Positions 34,301-43,422 of a stretch of DNA of 64,000 nt are shown in pieces; positions within the stretch are counted from its first letter, which is position 1, and every line of letters begins with the position of its first letter. The DNA comes from Roseimaritima multifibrata (lineage in GTDB: Bacteria > Planctomycetota > Planctomycetia > Pirellulales > Pirellulaceae), in the NCBI RefSeq assembly GCF_007741495.1, contig NZ_CP036262.1, forward strand, positions 4,588,001 to 4,652,000, given 5' to 3'. The translations under genes were made by a program, and so were the position numbers. The notes below the pieces were generated by a model that worked only from the letters and a program-made list of their open reading frames with translations, did not search any database and was not told the DNA's origin.

Positions 34301-35593
34301 TCAGTTTCCGATGCAGTACAAATACTCTTGACGTTTGTCACCGTCCCGGTGAGCGACACGGGTAAAGAATTGGTCTCCACTAAATGCAGGCGAAGCAAAT
34401 ACACTCTCACCCAACTGATTTTTGCCGACCAATTCAAAACTATCGGGCTGAGCCTTGAAGAGGTACGTGGTTCCATCTTCATCGCTGATGTAGATCGTAT
34501 TGCCAACAAGGATCGGCGATGCATTGAACGTGCCGCCAAGTCGCTCCTTCCATTGTTCTTTGCCGGTTGCCGCGTCGATACAGATCGCAACGCCCGCATC
34601 CAAGACGGCATAAACATAGTCATCCACCATCAACATCGAAGGGACGTAAACGCGATTGCGATTCTCCCAAACAACTTCCTTCGATCCGTCCACTGAAACA
34701 GCGGACATGTGGCTTTCGGGATAGCCACCACTGGTCAGCAGAACTTTCCCATTGCTGACCGTTGAGGTGACACACTCGGTCGTCGCTCCGGGAGTCTCCC
34801 AAAGCACTTTTCCAGTACTTGGATTCAGACTGGTCACCAGGTCGGCGCCGGTCATGATCAGCTGGTCTTTCCCAGCAGCCTGCAGCAGAATGGGGGAAGG
34901 GTAGTTTGGTTTCTTAGGCCTTGTGTGCTCCCACACGACCTTGCCGCTGCGGCGATCCAAACCGACGATCACCCCGCCTGCCTTGTTGTCGGCCGAAACG
35001 ATCACCAAGTCATGATAAATCGTCGGTGACGCCCCGTATCCTTGATGGATCGTGTAATCCGTGATTCGCTTTTGCCAAATCGTATCGCCCTCGGTCGACA
35101 ACGCGGTAACCCACGCTGCTTCATCATGAATGAAGGTGATGAATAACCGTTCGCCATCCCACGCCAATGCCGAGGAAGCCATGGTTGCTCGTTGATTCAG
35201 TTTTTGCAGGGCCTTATCCATCCCTCCACGATGGATTTCCTTTTCCCAAACAAGTTCGCCCGTCGATTTATCGAACGCATACACCGATTGAGTTTGAGCT
35301 TCGTGATCTGACGAGGCCAGGTAGACCCGATTCCCTGCAACGATCGGTGAACCATGACCGCGACCTGGCACAGGCGTTCGCCAGCGAACATTATCGGTTT
35401 CGCTCCATTGCGTCGGAGGCGTCGCATCGGCAGCCGCATGTCCGTCCTGCTGAACGCCTCTCCAGAGCGGCCAATCGGCGGAATCGTACTGAACACCAAA
35501 GCGATCTATCGGCTCCGCAGCATTACCAGCTTGCAGCAATACCGAAGAGAGCAAACCAACCGCAAGCAAACACCTGGCTGACAAACCGAACAT
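34301..35593 (-). CDS. PQQ-like beta-propeller repeat protein, exported
   Basis: The 430-residue protein starts at ATG 35593 (MFGLSARCLLAVGLLSSVLL) with a classical signal peptide cleaved near GNAAEP (about residue 27). ATG 35638 is possible but would bury the signal. PQQ-type blades are repeated: VYLASSDHEAQTQSVYAFD, VIVGLDRRSGKVVWE, VTSLNPSTGKVLWE and AICIDAATGKEQWKE. The W-rich blade ends are typical. The proteins of this family in planctomycetes (outer-membrane-assembly-like or dehydrogenase-like propellers) have unknown ligands, and no PQQ-binding tryptophan-docking set can be confirmed. It is probably periplasmic. Confidence 0.88.
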   Translation of the reverse strand: MFGLSARCLLAVGLLSSVLLQAGNAAEPIDRFGVQYDSADWPLWRGVQQDGHAAADATPPTQWSETDNVRWRTPVPGRGHGSPIVAGNRVYLASSDHEAQTQSVYAFDKSTGELVWEKEIHRGGMDKALQKLNQRATMASSALAWDGERLFITFIHDEAAWVTALSTEGDTIWQKRITDYTIHQGYGASPTIYHDLVIVSADNKAGGVIVGLDRRSGKVVWEHTRPKKPNYPSPILLQAAGKDQLIMTGADLVTSLNPSTGKVLWETPGATTECVTSTVSNGKVLLTSGGYPESHMSAVSVDGSKEVVWENRNRVYVPSMLMVDDYVYAVLDAGVAICIDAATGKEQWKERLGGTFNASPILVGNTIYISDEDGTTYLFKAQPDSFELVGKNQLGESVFASPAFSGDQFFTRVAHRDGDKRQEYLYCIGN

Positions 35594-35699
35594 AAACAGA
35601 TCTCTGTGAAAGGATTTCAAAAACAAACAAGTCTTCATTATGACCGCGTAAGCTTATCCGAAGCTGAGGCATTCAAGGGCGTTTTAACGAAGGAACTAT

Positions 35700-36875
35700 T
35701 TAGGGTTTGGGGACCGATCCCGATTTCTTGCGGACATAAAGATTCGTCGGCGTCACTTCGACCTCGACCCCCACTTGCTCGGCAATTTGCTGAACGACTT
35801 CTGCCAAAGTTAGTTCCTTGACATCTAACTGAACTCGATCGTCCATCGATTCTTCGACCTCCGGATCGATACTCAATTGCAGCTTGCCCGCCTCGGCCAA
35901 TTTTTGGAACGCCATTCCGGCGGGAGCGTTTGGCCAAGTCAGCGTGTACTGGACGATGGGCGTCCCCTGAACTCGCCGACGCCCGGGACGATTCGGATTA
36001 TCAGCTAGCGCACTCGACGCCATTTTAGCCGCCGCCATGCGCTGCTGCAGGGCTCGATGAACTCGAGGCGAACCACGGACCACGGTCTGATCGCCTTGAC
36101 GCGACAATTCAGGAACCGGGGTCATTCGCATCAATTGGACGCGAGCTCGTTCGACAACGTTTTGCGGGTAGGGCATTTCGATCGCTGCAAGATTCGGCAG
36201 CTCCGACGAACGCAGCTTTCCTTCGGAATCGATACGAATCCAAAGATCGAATTCACAACCGATCAGGGTCAGGATCGTTGACGGACGAATCGCTGAAGCC
36301 TGAAACGCAGGCCACAGGTCATGTGGCAATTGAACGGTTCCGACATCGACCTGCATCCGGTCACCGACGATCTGGAGGGCTTCATTGGAAGATGTCAGGA
36401 ATGGCCACTCCATAGCGATCGCGTTCTCTTTCGAAACCGCTGCCCGTCGCGGCCCCGCCGTTCCGCTTGTACCGCTGGCCGCGGCGTTGCTGCCTGCCGC
36501 CAAGATTAGAGCTCCCGTGCGATCAACCCATTCGGGCCTTCCGACCAAAACCAAGCGATCCAGTGGCAGAGAGACTAGATCCGCCGCGGCGGCGACCGCC
36601 TGAAACGCCGATTCGACATCCGGACCGGCGCTCGGAACGCTCATTTCCTGGCCCGAATCGACACGGCGATCAAGCCATACGGGAATATCGGTAGCGGAAC
36701 TTAACGCTGCCAGGGTATCGCGGAGTGATCCACCGTTAAAGCTGCTTTGGTGGCTGCGGAGAAGCTCTTCTTCAAAACCAGGCTGCAGCAATTGTGCTGA
36801 AACCTCAACATGGCTAAGTGTCAAAAACGCCACAAGCGATGAAAAAACGCAAAATTTGGAACCGATCGAAAACAT
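35700..36875 (-). CDS. Exported protein with STN-like (secretin/TonB short N-terminal) domains
   Basis: The ~391-residue protein starts at ATG 36875 (MFSIGSKFCVFSSLVAFLTL); ATG 36905 is an alternative. A signal peptide ends near VSAQ (about residue 28). An N-terminal region (GGSLRDTLAALSSATDIPVWLDRRV) and a C-terminal region (MAFQKLAEAGKLQLSIDPEV, then VQLDVKELTLAEVVQQIAEQVG) both resemble the STN fold of secretins and TonB receptors. The middle is Ala-rich and has no known motif. There is no secretin beta-barrel, so it is not a type II secretin. It lies 106 bp upstream of the beta-propeller gene on the same strand, possibly cotranscribed. Its function is unknown. Confidence 0.65.
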   Translation of the reverse strand: MFSIGSKFCVFSSLVAFLTLSHVEVSAQLLQPGFEEELLRSHQSSFNGGSLRDTLAALSSATDIPVWLDRRVDSGQEMSVPSAGPDVESAFQAVAAAADLVSLPLDRLVLVGRPEWVDRTGALILAAGSNAAASGTSGTAGPRRAAVSKENAIAMEWPFLTSSNEALQIVGDRMQVDVGTVQLPHDLWPAFQASAIRPSTILTLIGCEFDLWIRIDSEGKLRSSELPNLAAIEMPYPQNVVERARVQLMRMTPVPELSRQGDQTVVRGSPRVHRALQQRMAAAKMASSALADNPNRPGRRRVQGTPIVQYTLTWPNAPAGMAFQKLAEAGKLQLSIDPEVEESMDDRVQLDVKELTLAEVVQQIAEQVGVEVEVTPTNLYVRKKSGSVPKP

Positions 36876-37251
36876 CGACGAACCGCTGGAAAGGGAGAAA
36901 TACAAGGAACCATCCTAATCGAAGGTTCACGGGCCCCGCCACATCCGCAGTCAATTCAATGGCAGACAGTCCTTCTATTCATTGTAGGCGTTCTTATCTG
37001 CCTATGTCTTGCCAGAGTTTCCCTCGGAATGGGGCCCTTGGTTGATGTTGGAATGCGCCCCAATTAAACTCGCCTTTACGTGGTGTTTTTGCATCATCCA
37101 ACGGGCACCTGTCGACTGCGACGAGCCACTTGCATCCTGTTTTTTTGCTTGTCGCGATTCATGGGATGCGTAGGATGCTGAGGAATCGCCTCACCGCACG
37201 TGGGACGCATTTTCGCCTGGCTTGCACCACTTTTACAAAAGGTTTTCACCC
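36876..37251. other. Divergent intergenic region, no clear feature
   Basis: This 376-bp gap lies between divergent genes and should hold both promoters. I find no strong -35/-10 pair, hairpin or repeat. The only partial signal is AAAGG before the GTG start at 37252. Confidence 0.35.
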
Positions 37252-37926
37252 GTGACCAATCCCGCGCTCCGAACGTCTCGCCTGGTATCGGGCTACCGCC
37301 GATATTTGGCCAGTGCTGATACGCTCCGGTTCGCGCAGCAAGTCTCCGAATGCTACCTCCCCAGTACTTTGGCGAAACTGTTACGGTTAGGGGACATCGA
37401 AGTCCGCCGCGCGGCCGCTTTGGCATTGGGGATCGTCGGCGACAGCAGCGTGATTGAGCCCCTAGGCCGAGCTCTCGGGGATTGTGATCGCGGCGTCAGG
37501 TTGGCCTCCGATGACGCATTCCGAGCTTCACTGGTTCGCGATGCGGCTCCCGTCCATCACCAACAGCTTCTTCAGATCATGCATTTGAATGATGGTGGTG
37601 AATTTGCCGCAGCACTTCCTCCAGCCATGATTCTGGCGAACCACGCACCAATGTATGCCGAAGCGAGGCATCAGATCGGAGTTTGCTGGGAAGGTCTTGG
37701 CAACAACGCACAGGCGGACAAGGCGTTTCGGCAATGCCTCTGGCTCTGTCGTTTTCACTACCCTGCCTGGATCGGTTTGGCCCGCTGCCGGATCGAACGA
37801 AATCAGTGGAGAGGGGCCCTCATCGCATTAGAGCGTGCCACATCGATCTGCCCTGATCTAGAAGTCCCTCGAGCCCAAGCGAGAGCGATCCGCCGCCGCC
37901 TTGGCCAATCCGAACGTCAAGGTTAA
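37252..37926 (+). CDS. HEAT-repeat/TPR-containing protein
   Basis: The 224-residue protein most likely starts with a GTG at 37252 (VTNPALRTSRLVSGYRRYL), preceded by AAAGG. An upstream TTG would add ten residues. A HEAT-like segment (LLRLGDIEVRRAAALALGIVGDSSVIEPLGRALGD) is followed by a TPR-like segment (YAEARHQIGVCWEGLGNNAQADKAFRQCLWLC, then GALIALERATSICPDL). No signal peptide is seen. Such proteins bind partner proteins; the partner is not shown by context. The tiny membrane protein at 37933 follows after 6 bp, so the two are cotranscribed. Confidence 0.75.
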   Translation: MTNPALRTSRLVSGYRRYLASADTLRFAQQVSECYLPSTLAKLLRLGDIEVRRAAALALGIVGDSSVIEPLGRALGDCDRGVRLASDDAFRASLVRDAAPVHHQQLLQIMHLNDGGEFAAALPPAMILANHAPMYAEARHQIGVCWEGLGNNAQADKAFRQCLWLCRFHYPAWIGLARCRIERNQWRGALIALERATSICPDLEVPRAQARAIRRRLGQSERQG

Positions 37927-37932
37927 ACCAAC

Positions 37933-38163
37933 GTGCGTCCCGATCAATGGCTCGTTTCCGGTACAGCAGCCTGCCTAGCCAGCCTTGCCTTCGCTGCGGT
38001 GTTTGGCCTGTGGAATGCCCCCTATCGCCTGCGATCGGTCTCTGCGGTCAAGCAAAAATGGGGTAAGAATTCGGCTCGCCTATTCCTGCTGGGATTAGGC
38101 ATTCTTCTACTCTTTCTAACGGTAATCGTAGCCGTCGATTGGCGTCCTTCGTTTGCACGTTAA
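37933..38163 (+). CDS. Small two-helix membrane protein
   Basis: The 76-residue product begins with GTG at 37933, 6 bp after the HEAT/TPR gene. Two hydrophobic helices are clear (about 8-26, SGTAACLASLAFAAVFGLW; about 48-68, LFLLGLGILLLFLTVIVAVDW). A short basic loop lies between them. I do not recognise a family. The tight spacing suggests it acts with the HEAT/TPR protein. Confidence 0.6.
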   Translation: MRPDQWLVSGTAACLASLAFAAVFGLWNAPYRLRSVSAVKQKWGKNSARLFLLGLGILLLFLTVIVAVDWRPSFAR

Positions 38164-38206
38164 TCAAACATTGCACGTTAACTAGTCATTGCACGTTAAC
38201 TAAAGC
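38153..38206. repeat. Three tandem 18-bp repeats overlapping the small gene's stop
   Basis: TTGCACGTTAATCAAACA (38153-38170) is followed by TTGCACGTTAACTAGTCA (38171-38188) and a third copy beginning TTGCACGTTAACTAAAGC (38189). The first copy contains the stop codon of the 76-aa gene. The remaining gap up to 38535 shows nothing further. Confidence 0.8.
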
Positions 38207-38535
38207 AATCGAAAAAATCTTTGTCGCTCCAGCAGGTGTCGGTCGATCCACAGGGTCATCGATTTTGACACGGGATGGATCCCCCTGCGCATGAAGGCTT
38301 TTGGCTGAGGTCGAAATCGCCGGAACCCTGTCGCTTTTGGCTCGCGACCTTGGTTTTATTGGCGACTCATTTGCAGGCCCGCGAAAGAGACTTTTTCCTT
38401 CTTCCGGCCTCGCCCGAAACAGCCGTCCTGGTGCAGGCGATTGCTTGATTTCCCTCGGCTGTCAAACAAACGGGATTCGGTTAAGTTGTTAGCTGAATTG
38501 GCAACTTCATTTCCAACCTTAAAAAACAGCGAACC

Positions 38536-39540
38536 ATGACCCATTGCCCTCCCGTCTTGTTAACTGGATTTGCCGATGAAGCGGCGAACGACAAACTAGT
38601 TCTTCAGCAGTTTTGTGCCTTTGCTGCCTTAGGGCTGCGATACTACTCATTACGCTTTATTGATGTTGGTAACGGCGTCAAAAACGTGATGCTTTTGACC
38701 GACGAAGAAATCGCTACCGTGAAAGAACTGCAAACCGAATACGGTTTACAGGTCAGTTCGATCGGGTCTCCGATCGGCAAGGTCAAATTGCAGGACGTCG
38801 ATGATGGGACTTCGAATAAGTACATCCCTTTCGAAGAATACCTAGAAAAAGACGTCCGCCGCGCCTGTGAACTGGCGAACGCATTTGAATCCAAACTGAT
38901 CCGTGGATTTTCGTTCTACCATCCCAAACACACTCGCCCTGAAGATCACGTTGCTCAGGTCAGCGATCAGCTGGGAAAAGTCGCCGAGATGTGCGATTCG
39001 TACGGCCTGACCTTCGGTCTGGAAGTCGAAGCCAACTTGGTCGGGCAAACCGGGCAACTTCTGGCAGAGATCCACAAGCAGGTAAACCATCCTGCGATGC
39101 TGACGATCTTTGATGCCGCCAATATCGTGACCCAAGGCTTCACCGCTGAGGAAACCTTTGCTCAGTATTTGGCGATGAAACCGAGCATGGGCTGGTTACA
39201 CATTAAAGATTATGCGGACCCAACGCCTGGCGGCCGGATCACGCACGTCGATGAAGCGGCCCTGAAGAATTTTGTCCCCGCCGACCGCGGCGATTCAGGG
39301 CACGAAGCGATTTTCCGTGACCTTTTGGAATTCATGCCTGAACTTCACGAGCGGATGGTCGCTCGCGGAGCTGCAGGGGTCTTTTTGGATATGGAACCGC
39401 ACGTCAAAGGTGGCGGGCAGTTCGGGGGCTTCAGTGGCCCTGACGGCTTTGGTGTCGCGCTCCGCGGATGCTGCAACGTGTTAGACTACGTCGGTATTCC
39501 TTATGACCTCCGCGGGTTTGCAGACATCAAAAAGTCCTAG
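38536..39540 (+). CDS. Sugar phosphate isomerase/epimerase-like TIM-barrel protein
   Basis: The 334-residue protein has the AP-endonuclease-2/xylose isomerase-like barrel. Visible elements are LLTGFADEAANDKLVLQQFCAF with GLRYYSLR, LQTEYGLQVSSIGSPIG, LIRGFSFYHP, LTFGLEVEANL (metal Glu), LTIFDAANIV, WLHIKDYAD and LDMEPHVKGGGQF. The metal ligands Glu, Asp, His, Glu can be placed in these strands. Start ATG 38536 has no strong Shine-Dalgarno. The family isomerises keto sugars or inositol intermediates, but the substrate is not known. The membrane-protein gene follows after 10 bp. Confidence 0.85.
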   Translation: MTHCPPVLLTGFADEAANDKLVLQQFCAFAALGLRYYSLRFIDVGNGVKNVMLLTDEEIATVKELQTEYGLQVSSIGSPIGKVKLQDVDDGTSNKYIPFEEYLEKDVRRACELANAFESKLIRGFSFYHPKHTRPEDHVAQVSDQLGKVAEMCDSYGLTFGLEVEANLVGQTGQLLAEIHKQVNHPAMLTIFDAANIVTQGFTAEETFAQYLAMKPSMGWLHIKDYADPTPGGRITHVDEAALKNFVPADRGDSGHEAIFRDLLEFMPELHERMVARGAAGVFLDMEPHVKGGGQFGGFSGPDGFGVALRGCCNVLDYVGIPYDLRGFADIKKS

Positions 39541-39550
39541 GTAGCCATCG

Positions 39551-40411
39551 ATGAGCACCGACAATCCATACCAAGCAGGCTCCTCATCCGGCACGCCCAT
39601 GCCAGTCATGGGCGGACCGGATCCGCAACGAGTCGCAGTTCGCTCTTTTGAGTTACTCGGACGCGGCAGGAACCTGCTGGGTGACCAGTACTGGTTAATG
39701 GTCGGGATCTGCTTGGTATCATTGCTTATTGGATCGGCCGTCCCTTTCGGGCTGATCTTGGGGGCAATGGTTGTCGGTATCTACCTCTGTTTCAAACAGA
39801 TAGAACAATTCGGTAAGACCGAATTTGGAACGGCGTTCAAAGGCTTTGACTTTTTTGTCGATTCGATGTTGGTCATGCTGATATCAACGGCCTTGTCCTT
39901 CGCCGTCATTCTGCCTCTCTATTTGCTGATGGGCCTGAGCACCGCCTTGGCGCTCGCCCTGTCTGAAAACAATCCCGAGATCAGCATGCTGATCTTGGTA
40001 ATCATGGTCCCTTTGATGGTGTGTCTATTTGCGGTCGCGATCGGCATGGTCTACATGCCGATTATTTTCGCCTTCCAGTTAATTGCGGACCATCACCTGA
40101 AAGCGATCGATGCCGTCAAGTTAAGCTGGCACGGTTCACGCAAGAACCTCTTTGGGATCCTTAAACATCTATTCGTATTGTCGTTTCTAAGCATGCTGGC
40201 TGCCATGCTCTGCTACCTGCCAGTCTTCTTGTTTATTCCGATATCGTTCGCGTCAATGTTTGTTCTGTACCGCGATATTTTTGGGCCAGGAGGCTTTCAG
40301 GCACCGCCACTAACGACTCCGGTCACGGCAGGCTACGCAGCGAGCCCCGCAGGTTATCAACCTCCGCCTCCACCACCACAGCAGACGCCTCCTCCAACGA
40401 ATTCCATCTAG
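39551..40411 (+). CDS. Multi-pass membrane protein with Pro-rich C-terminal tail
   Basis: The 286-residue protein has an N-terminal hydrophilic segment (about 1-45), about five or six hydrophobic helices (MVGICLVSLLIGSAVPFGLIL, VMLISTALSFAVILPLYLLM, MLILVIMVPLMVCLFAVAIG, LFVLSFLSMLAAMLCYLPVF) and a cytoplasmic or external Pro/Gln-rich tail (YQPPPPPPQQTPPPTNSI). It resembles the DUF975/glycerophosphoryl-type membrane proteins often found in planctomycetes, but the family is not certain. It is cotranscribed with the isomerase-like gene upstream and probably with cysC, 28 bp downstream. Confidence 0.7.
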   Translation: MSTDNPYQAGSSSGTPMPVMGGPDPQRVAVRSFELLGRGRNLLGDQYWLMVGICLVSLLIGSAVPFGLILGAMVVGIYLCFKQIEQFGKTEFGTAFKGFDFFVDSMLVMLISTALSFAVILPLYLLMGLSTALALALSENNPEISMLILVIMVPLMVCLFAVAIGMVYMPIIFAFQLIADHHLKAIDAVKLSWHGSRKNLFGILKHLFVLSFLSMLAAMLCYLPVFLFIPISFASMFVLYRDIFGPGGFQAPPLTTPVTAGYAASPAGYQPPPPPPQQTPPPTNSI

Positions 40412-40439
40412 CTCCTTGCAACTTTAGCGAGGGATTTCC

Positions 40440-41117
40440 ATGTCTGAATCTGAATCGAACAATCCACAAATCGTCTGGCATGAAACGTCGGTAAGCCGCC
40501 AGGACCGCGAACGTTTGCTTGGCCAGAAAGGGTGCTTAATTTGGTTCACCGGATTAAGTGGATGCGGTAAAAGCACCATTGCCAACGCACTCGATCAGTT
40601 GCTAGTCAAACAAGGCGCTAACACCTTCCTCTTAGACGGTGACAACATCCGGCACGGATTGTGTGCACCACCAAATCGCTTGAGTGAGGAACATGGCGAA
40701 AGTTTTGCAAAGCGATTCGGACTAGGTTTCGGCCCGGAAGACCGCGAAGAAAACATTCGTCGCATCGGAGCCATCGGGCAACTGTTTGCCGCTGCAGGTC
40801 TGGTCACGTTGGCTGCTTTTGTCAGCCCCTACCGCATAGACCGTGATCGAGTCCGCAAGGCGCTTGAAGAGAACGGCACCAACGACTTCATCGAAATCTT
40901 CGTCGACACGCCGCTGGAGATCTGCGAACAGCGAGACCCCAAAGGGCTCTACAAACAAGCTCGAGCCGGCAAGATCCCAAACTTCACAGGGATCAGCGAT
41001 CCTTACGAAGCTCCAGAAAATCCGGAAATCCATCTCAAAGCAGGCGATGGCCGCACCCCGCAGGAACTAGCAACCGAGATCTACGATTACCTAACCAATC
41101 GAGGCCAGTTAGCTTAA
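40440..41117 (+). CDS. cysC: Adenylylsulfate (APS) kinase
   Basis: The 225-residue enzyme phosphorylates APS to PAPS. Walker A is [12 protein letters not shown], followed by the DGDNIRHGL motif. A ~20-residue insertion ([20 protein letters not shown]) separates RHGL from the conserved [15 protein letters not shown]. The lid and substrate region are [37 protein letters not shown] and [16 protein letters not shown]. Normal CysC is about 200 residues, so the extra length is this insertion and a short N-terminus. No sulfate adenylyltransferase gene is adjacent. Gene end 41117 abuts the composite repeat. Confidence 0.95.
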   Translation: MSESESNNPQIVWHETSVSRQDRERLLGQKGCLIWFTGLSGCGKSTIANALDQLLVKQGANTFLLDGDNIRHGLCAPPNRLSEEHGESFAKRFGLGFGPEDREENIRRIGAIGQLFAAAGLVTLAAFVSPYRIDRDRVRKALEENGTNDFIEIFVDTPLEICEQRDPKGLYKQARAGKIPNFTGISDPYEAPENPEIHLKAGDGRTPQELATEIYDYLTNRGQLA

Positions 41118-41720
41118 AAAAGGGACGTGAACTCTATAAATGAAAGGGTTTGCAGCCGTTGACGAATCTACATGGGGCCGAGTGAACACGTAGCCCGGAG
41201 GGCGGCAGATACTTGCCGTCGGCGTAAGCCGACGGAGTGGGTATCGCGAAAAGGAAAGCCCAGCGGGCGACAGAACCACCCTTGTCTGTCGCCCGCTGGG
41301 CTTTCATACGCACGCTCGCTAGTTTTCGTAGCCCGGAGGGCGGCAGATACTTGCCGTCGGCGTAAGCCGACGGAGTGGGTATCACGAAAAGGAAAGCCCA
41401 GCGGGCGACAGAAACACCCTTTCCTGTCACCCGCTGGGCTTTCATACGCACGCTCGCTAGTTTTCGTAGCCCGGAGGGCGCCAGATACTTGCCGTCGGCG
41501 TAAGCCGACGGAGTGGGTATCGCGAAAAGGAAAGCCCAGCGGGCGACAGAAACACCCTTGTCTGTCGCCCGCTGGGCTTTAATGCGCACGCACGCTAGGC
41601 TTCCGTTGGCTTACGCCAACGGCAAATATCTGCCGCCCGCTGGGCTAAGAGCACTGCATCCAGACTTGGATGGGCAGGGGTAAAATCGTCCCCTACAAGT
41701 TTCACGTCCCGAGCGCGACA
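41118..41720. repeat. Composite palindromic repeat element containing three 138-bp tandem units
   Basis: Three 138-bp direct repeats (41190-41327, 41328-41465, 41466-41603) each carry two hairpins: CCGTCGGC-GTAA-GCCGACGG (first copy 41216-41235) and a 20-bp-arm stem (first copy 41255-41274 with 41285-41304). The outer ends show GGGACGTGAA (about 41123) and TTTCACGTCCC (about 41699) as short inverted ends. The whole block is inverse-complementary to 30105-30299 plus 32099-32195, which has only one unit. Frames through the array encode repetitive peptides only. It sits between convergent genes. From 41720 to 41839 I see only a few related GCGACA fragments. Confidence 0.85.
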
Positions 41721-41839
41721 TTGAACGTTCCGCTATGGTTGAAATCCCGTAGCAATAAAATCCACATCCCGTGCGACAGGCGACAAACTTTCTCCGCTTC
41801 CGATTAAAACAATCTTTGACCTGCTTGTCCTGATTCGAT

Positions 41840-43369
41840 CTAGGGCAAGTAATTCAGAGTGTAGTAGGCCTTGGGATGGAGCAGGGGATTTCCGGCTTTG
41901 TTCAGGAGACCGGTCACGGTCAATTCGTGCACATGACCGATTTGCAATCCATCGATTTTCAACACCACATGTAAACCGTCGGCACTTAGCTGGACATCGG
42001 TGATTTTCGGGACGGTTTCATCGACCGCGGGGCTGCCGTACTGTTCCCGGTAAATGTACGTGTAGGTCTTCATGGCGAAGTTATCGGTACCCTTCAACGA
42101 ATCGGCTTTGGCTGGTTCGGTAAGCACCAATTCAAAACCTCCTTCGATAGCTCGCATCTCCAAAATCTCAAACGGCGTTTTCCCCGTCCAATTCATTCTC
42201 TCCACGGCAAATGGCTTTGGCCCTCGAGCTCCCCAACCACGATTGGTTCCTCCGACAAACATCGATCCATCCGGCGACATTTCTAAGCCGACGTTTCCGG
42301 AACCAAATCCAGCACGGAAGGGAAAACAAGCACCTTGATAATGGCCTTGCACCTTCTCTAAATAAACTCGCATTACGGTGCTGTGCGATTGGTCCGCGAC
42401 AAACATTTGATTTTCAAACGGACCAAATTTGCCGTCCGTCGTATCGCAAACAATCCCCGAAGCGGACTGTCCCATTGCTGGATAAGGAAAGAGAACCGCT
42501 GGCGGTTCGAATTCCTCAATGCGGGCTGCTTCGGTCATGATTCGGCTGTCCGATTTGGGCTTTGGCGGCTGCGGCCCCATCGATTCGGTCGCCAATTTGT
42601 ACCACTCAAAACCGCCGGGATGCCCTGCAAATTTGCCGGGGATCAGATGCTTCAAACCACAAACCCCGTTCCAGGGACCTTGGTTGTCGGTATAGAACAT
42701 ATCCCCCGCGGCGTTCTGCCGAATGCCACCCGGCGAACGGATCCCACTAGTCGTCGGGACCAGTTTTCCATCGGGAGTGATTCGGACGCACCATCCTCGA
42801 TAAGGAACTTTGCTGCTGAACGATCCGGTTAGACAAAGGACGATCCAGCGGTCGCCGTTCTTATCGGCTTTCGAACCAAAAGCGTATTCATGGTAATCGC
42901 CACTGATGCCCCATTCGTCGTTAACGGTTTCAAAAACGTCCGCCGATCCATCGCCGTCTTCGTCCTTGATGCGGCTAAGTTCGGGACGCTGGGTGACGTA
43001 CAGCCAGCCATCTTCGTAGTCCAGACTAAGTGGTTCATGTAATCCTTGTGCAAAGCGTTTGAAATTCGCCGCAGGGACGGATTTGGCAAACGGATCCGTC
43101 ACCATCCAAATTTCGCCACGCCGTGATGCGATTGCCAGCCGTCCATCGGGCATCAACTGAAACCCACAAGCCTCCAGGACGACGCCATCGGGGATTTCAA
43201 AAGAAGTGATTTCGTAAAAATCTTCTTCCTTCGGTTCAGCCGCTCGCAGGGGTTCGCTCCAAATTCCCGCAGACGCGAGCAAACAGAACAGACAAGCTGC
43301 TGATTTGCTAAACGACCACGAGGGACTCCGGGCGATACGCAACGAAGGGATGCGGTGAAATAAAATCAT
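41840..43369 (-). CDS. Exported beta-propeller (sorbosone-dehydrogenase-like/NHL) protein
   Basis: The 509-residue protein has a signal peptide ([16 protein letters not shown], cleavage near RAAEP at about residue 44) and a beta-propeller with [56 protein letters not shown], the [14 protein letters not shown] segment and [19 protein letters not shown]. The C-terminal part ([21 protein letters not shown], then [19 protein letters not shown]) is a beta-sandwich often found in these planctomycete proteins. No heme motif is present. It starts 54 bp downstream of the pentaheme DUF1080 gene in the same direction, so the two form an operon. The substrate is unknown. Confidence 0.85.
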   Translation of the reverse strand: MILFHRIPSLRIARSPSWSFSKSAACLFCLLASAGIWSEPLRAAEPKEEDFYEITSFEIPDGVVLEACGFQLMPDGRLAIASRRGEIWMVTDPFAKSVPAANFKRFAQGLHEPLSLDYEDGWLYVTQRPELSRIKDEDGDGSADVFETVNDEWGISGDYHEYAFGSKADKNGDRWIVLCLTGSFSSKVPYRGWCVRITPDGKLVPTTSGIRSPGGIRQNAAGDMFYTDNQGPWNGVCGLKHLIPGKFAGHPGGFEWYKLATESMGPQPPKPKSDSRIMTEAARIEEFEPPAVLFPYPAMGQSASGIVCDTTDGKFGPFENQMFVADQSHSTVMRVYLEKVQGHYQGACFPFRAGFGSGNVGLEMSPDGSMFVGGTNRGWGARGPKPFAVERMNWTGKTPFEILEMRAIEGGFELVLTEPAKADSLKGTDNFAMKTYTYIYREQYGSPAVDETVPKITDVQLSADGLHVVLKIDGLQIGHVHELTVTGLLNKAGNPLLHPKAYYTLNYLP

Positions 43370-43422
43370 CGGTCAAACAGGTGCAGGAGTGAAGTGAACG
43401 GAGTGATGATGGCGCGTCGCAA

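Noticed and set aside
41134-41589. Repetitive reading frames on both strands through the 138-bp array (also 41172-41582 plus)
   Set aside because: 138 is a multiple of three, so any frame through the array stays open. The peptides only repeat the DNA units, there is no start signal, and both strands are open.
41190-41603. CRISPR-like array
   Set aside because: The units are 138 bp and nearly identical along their whole length, with no unique spacers and no cas genes nearby.
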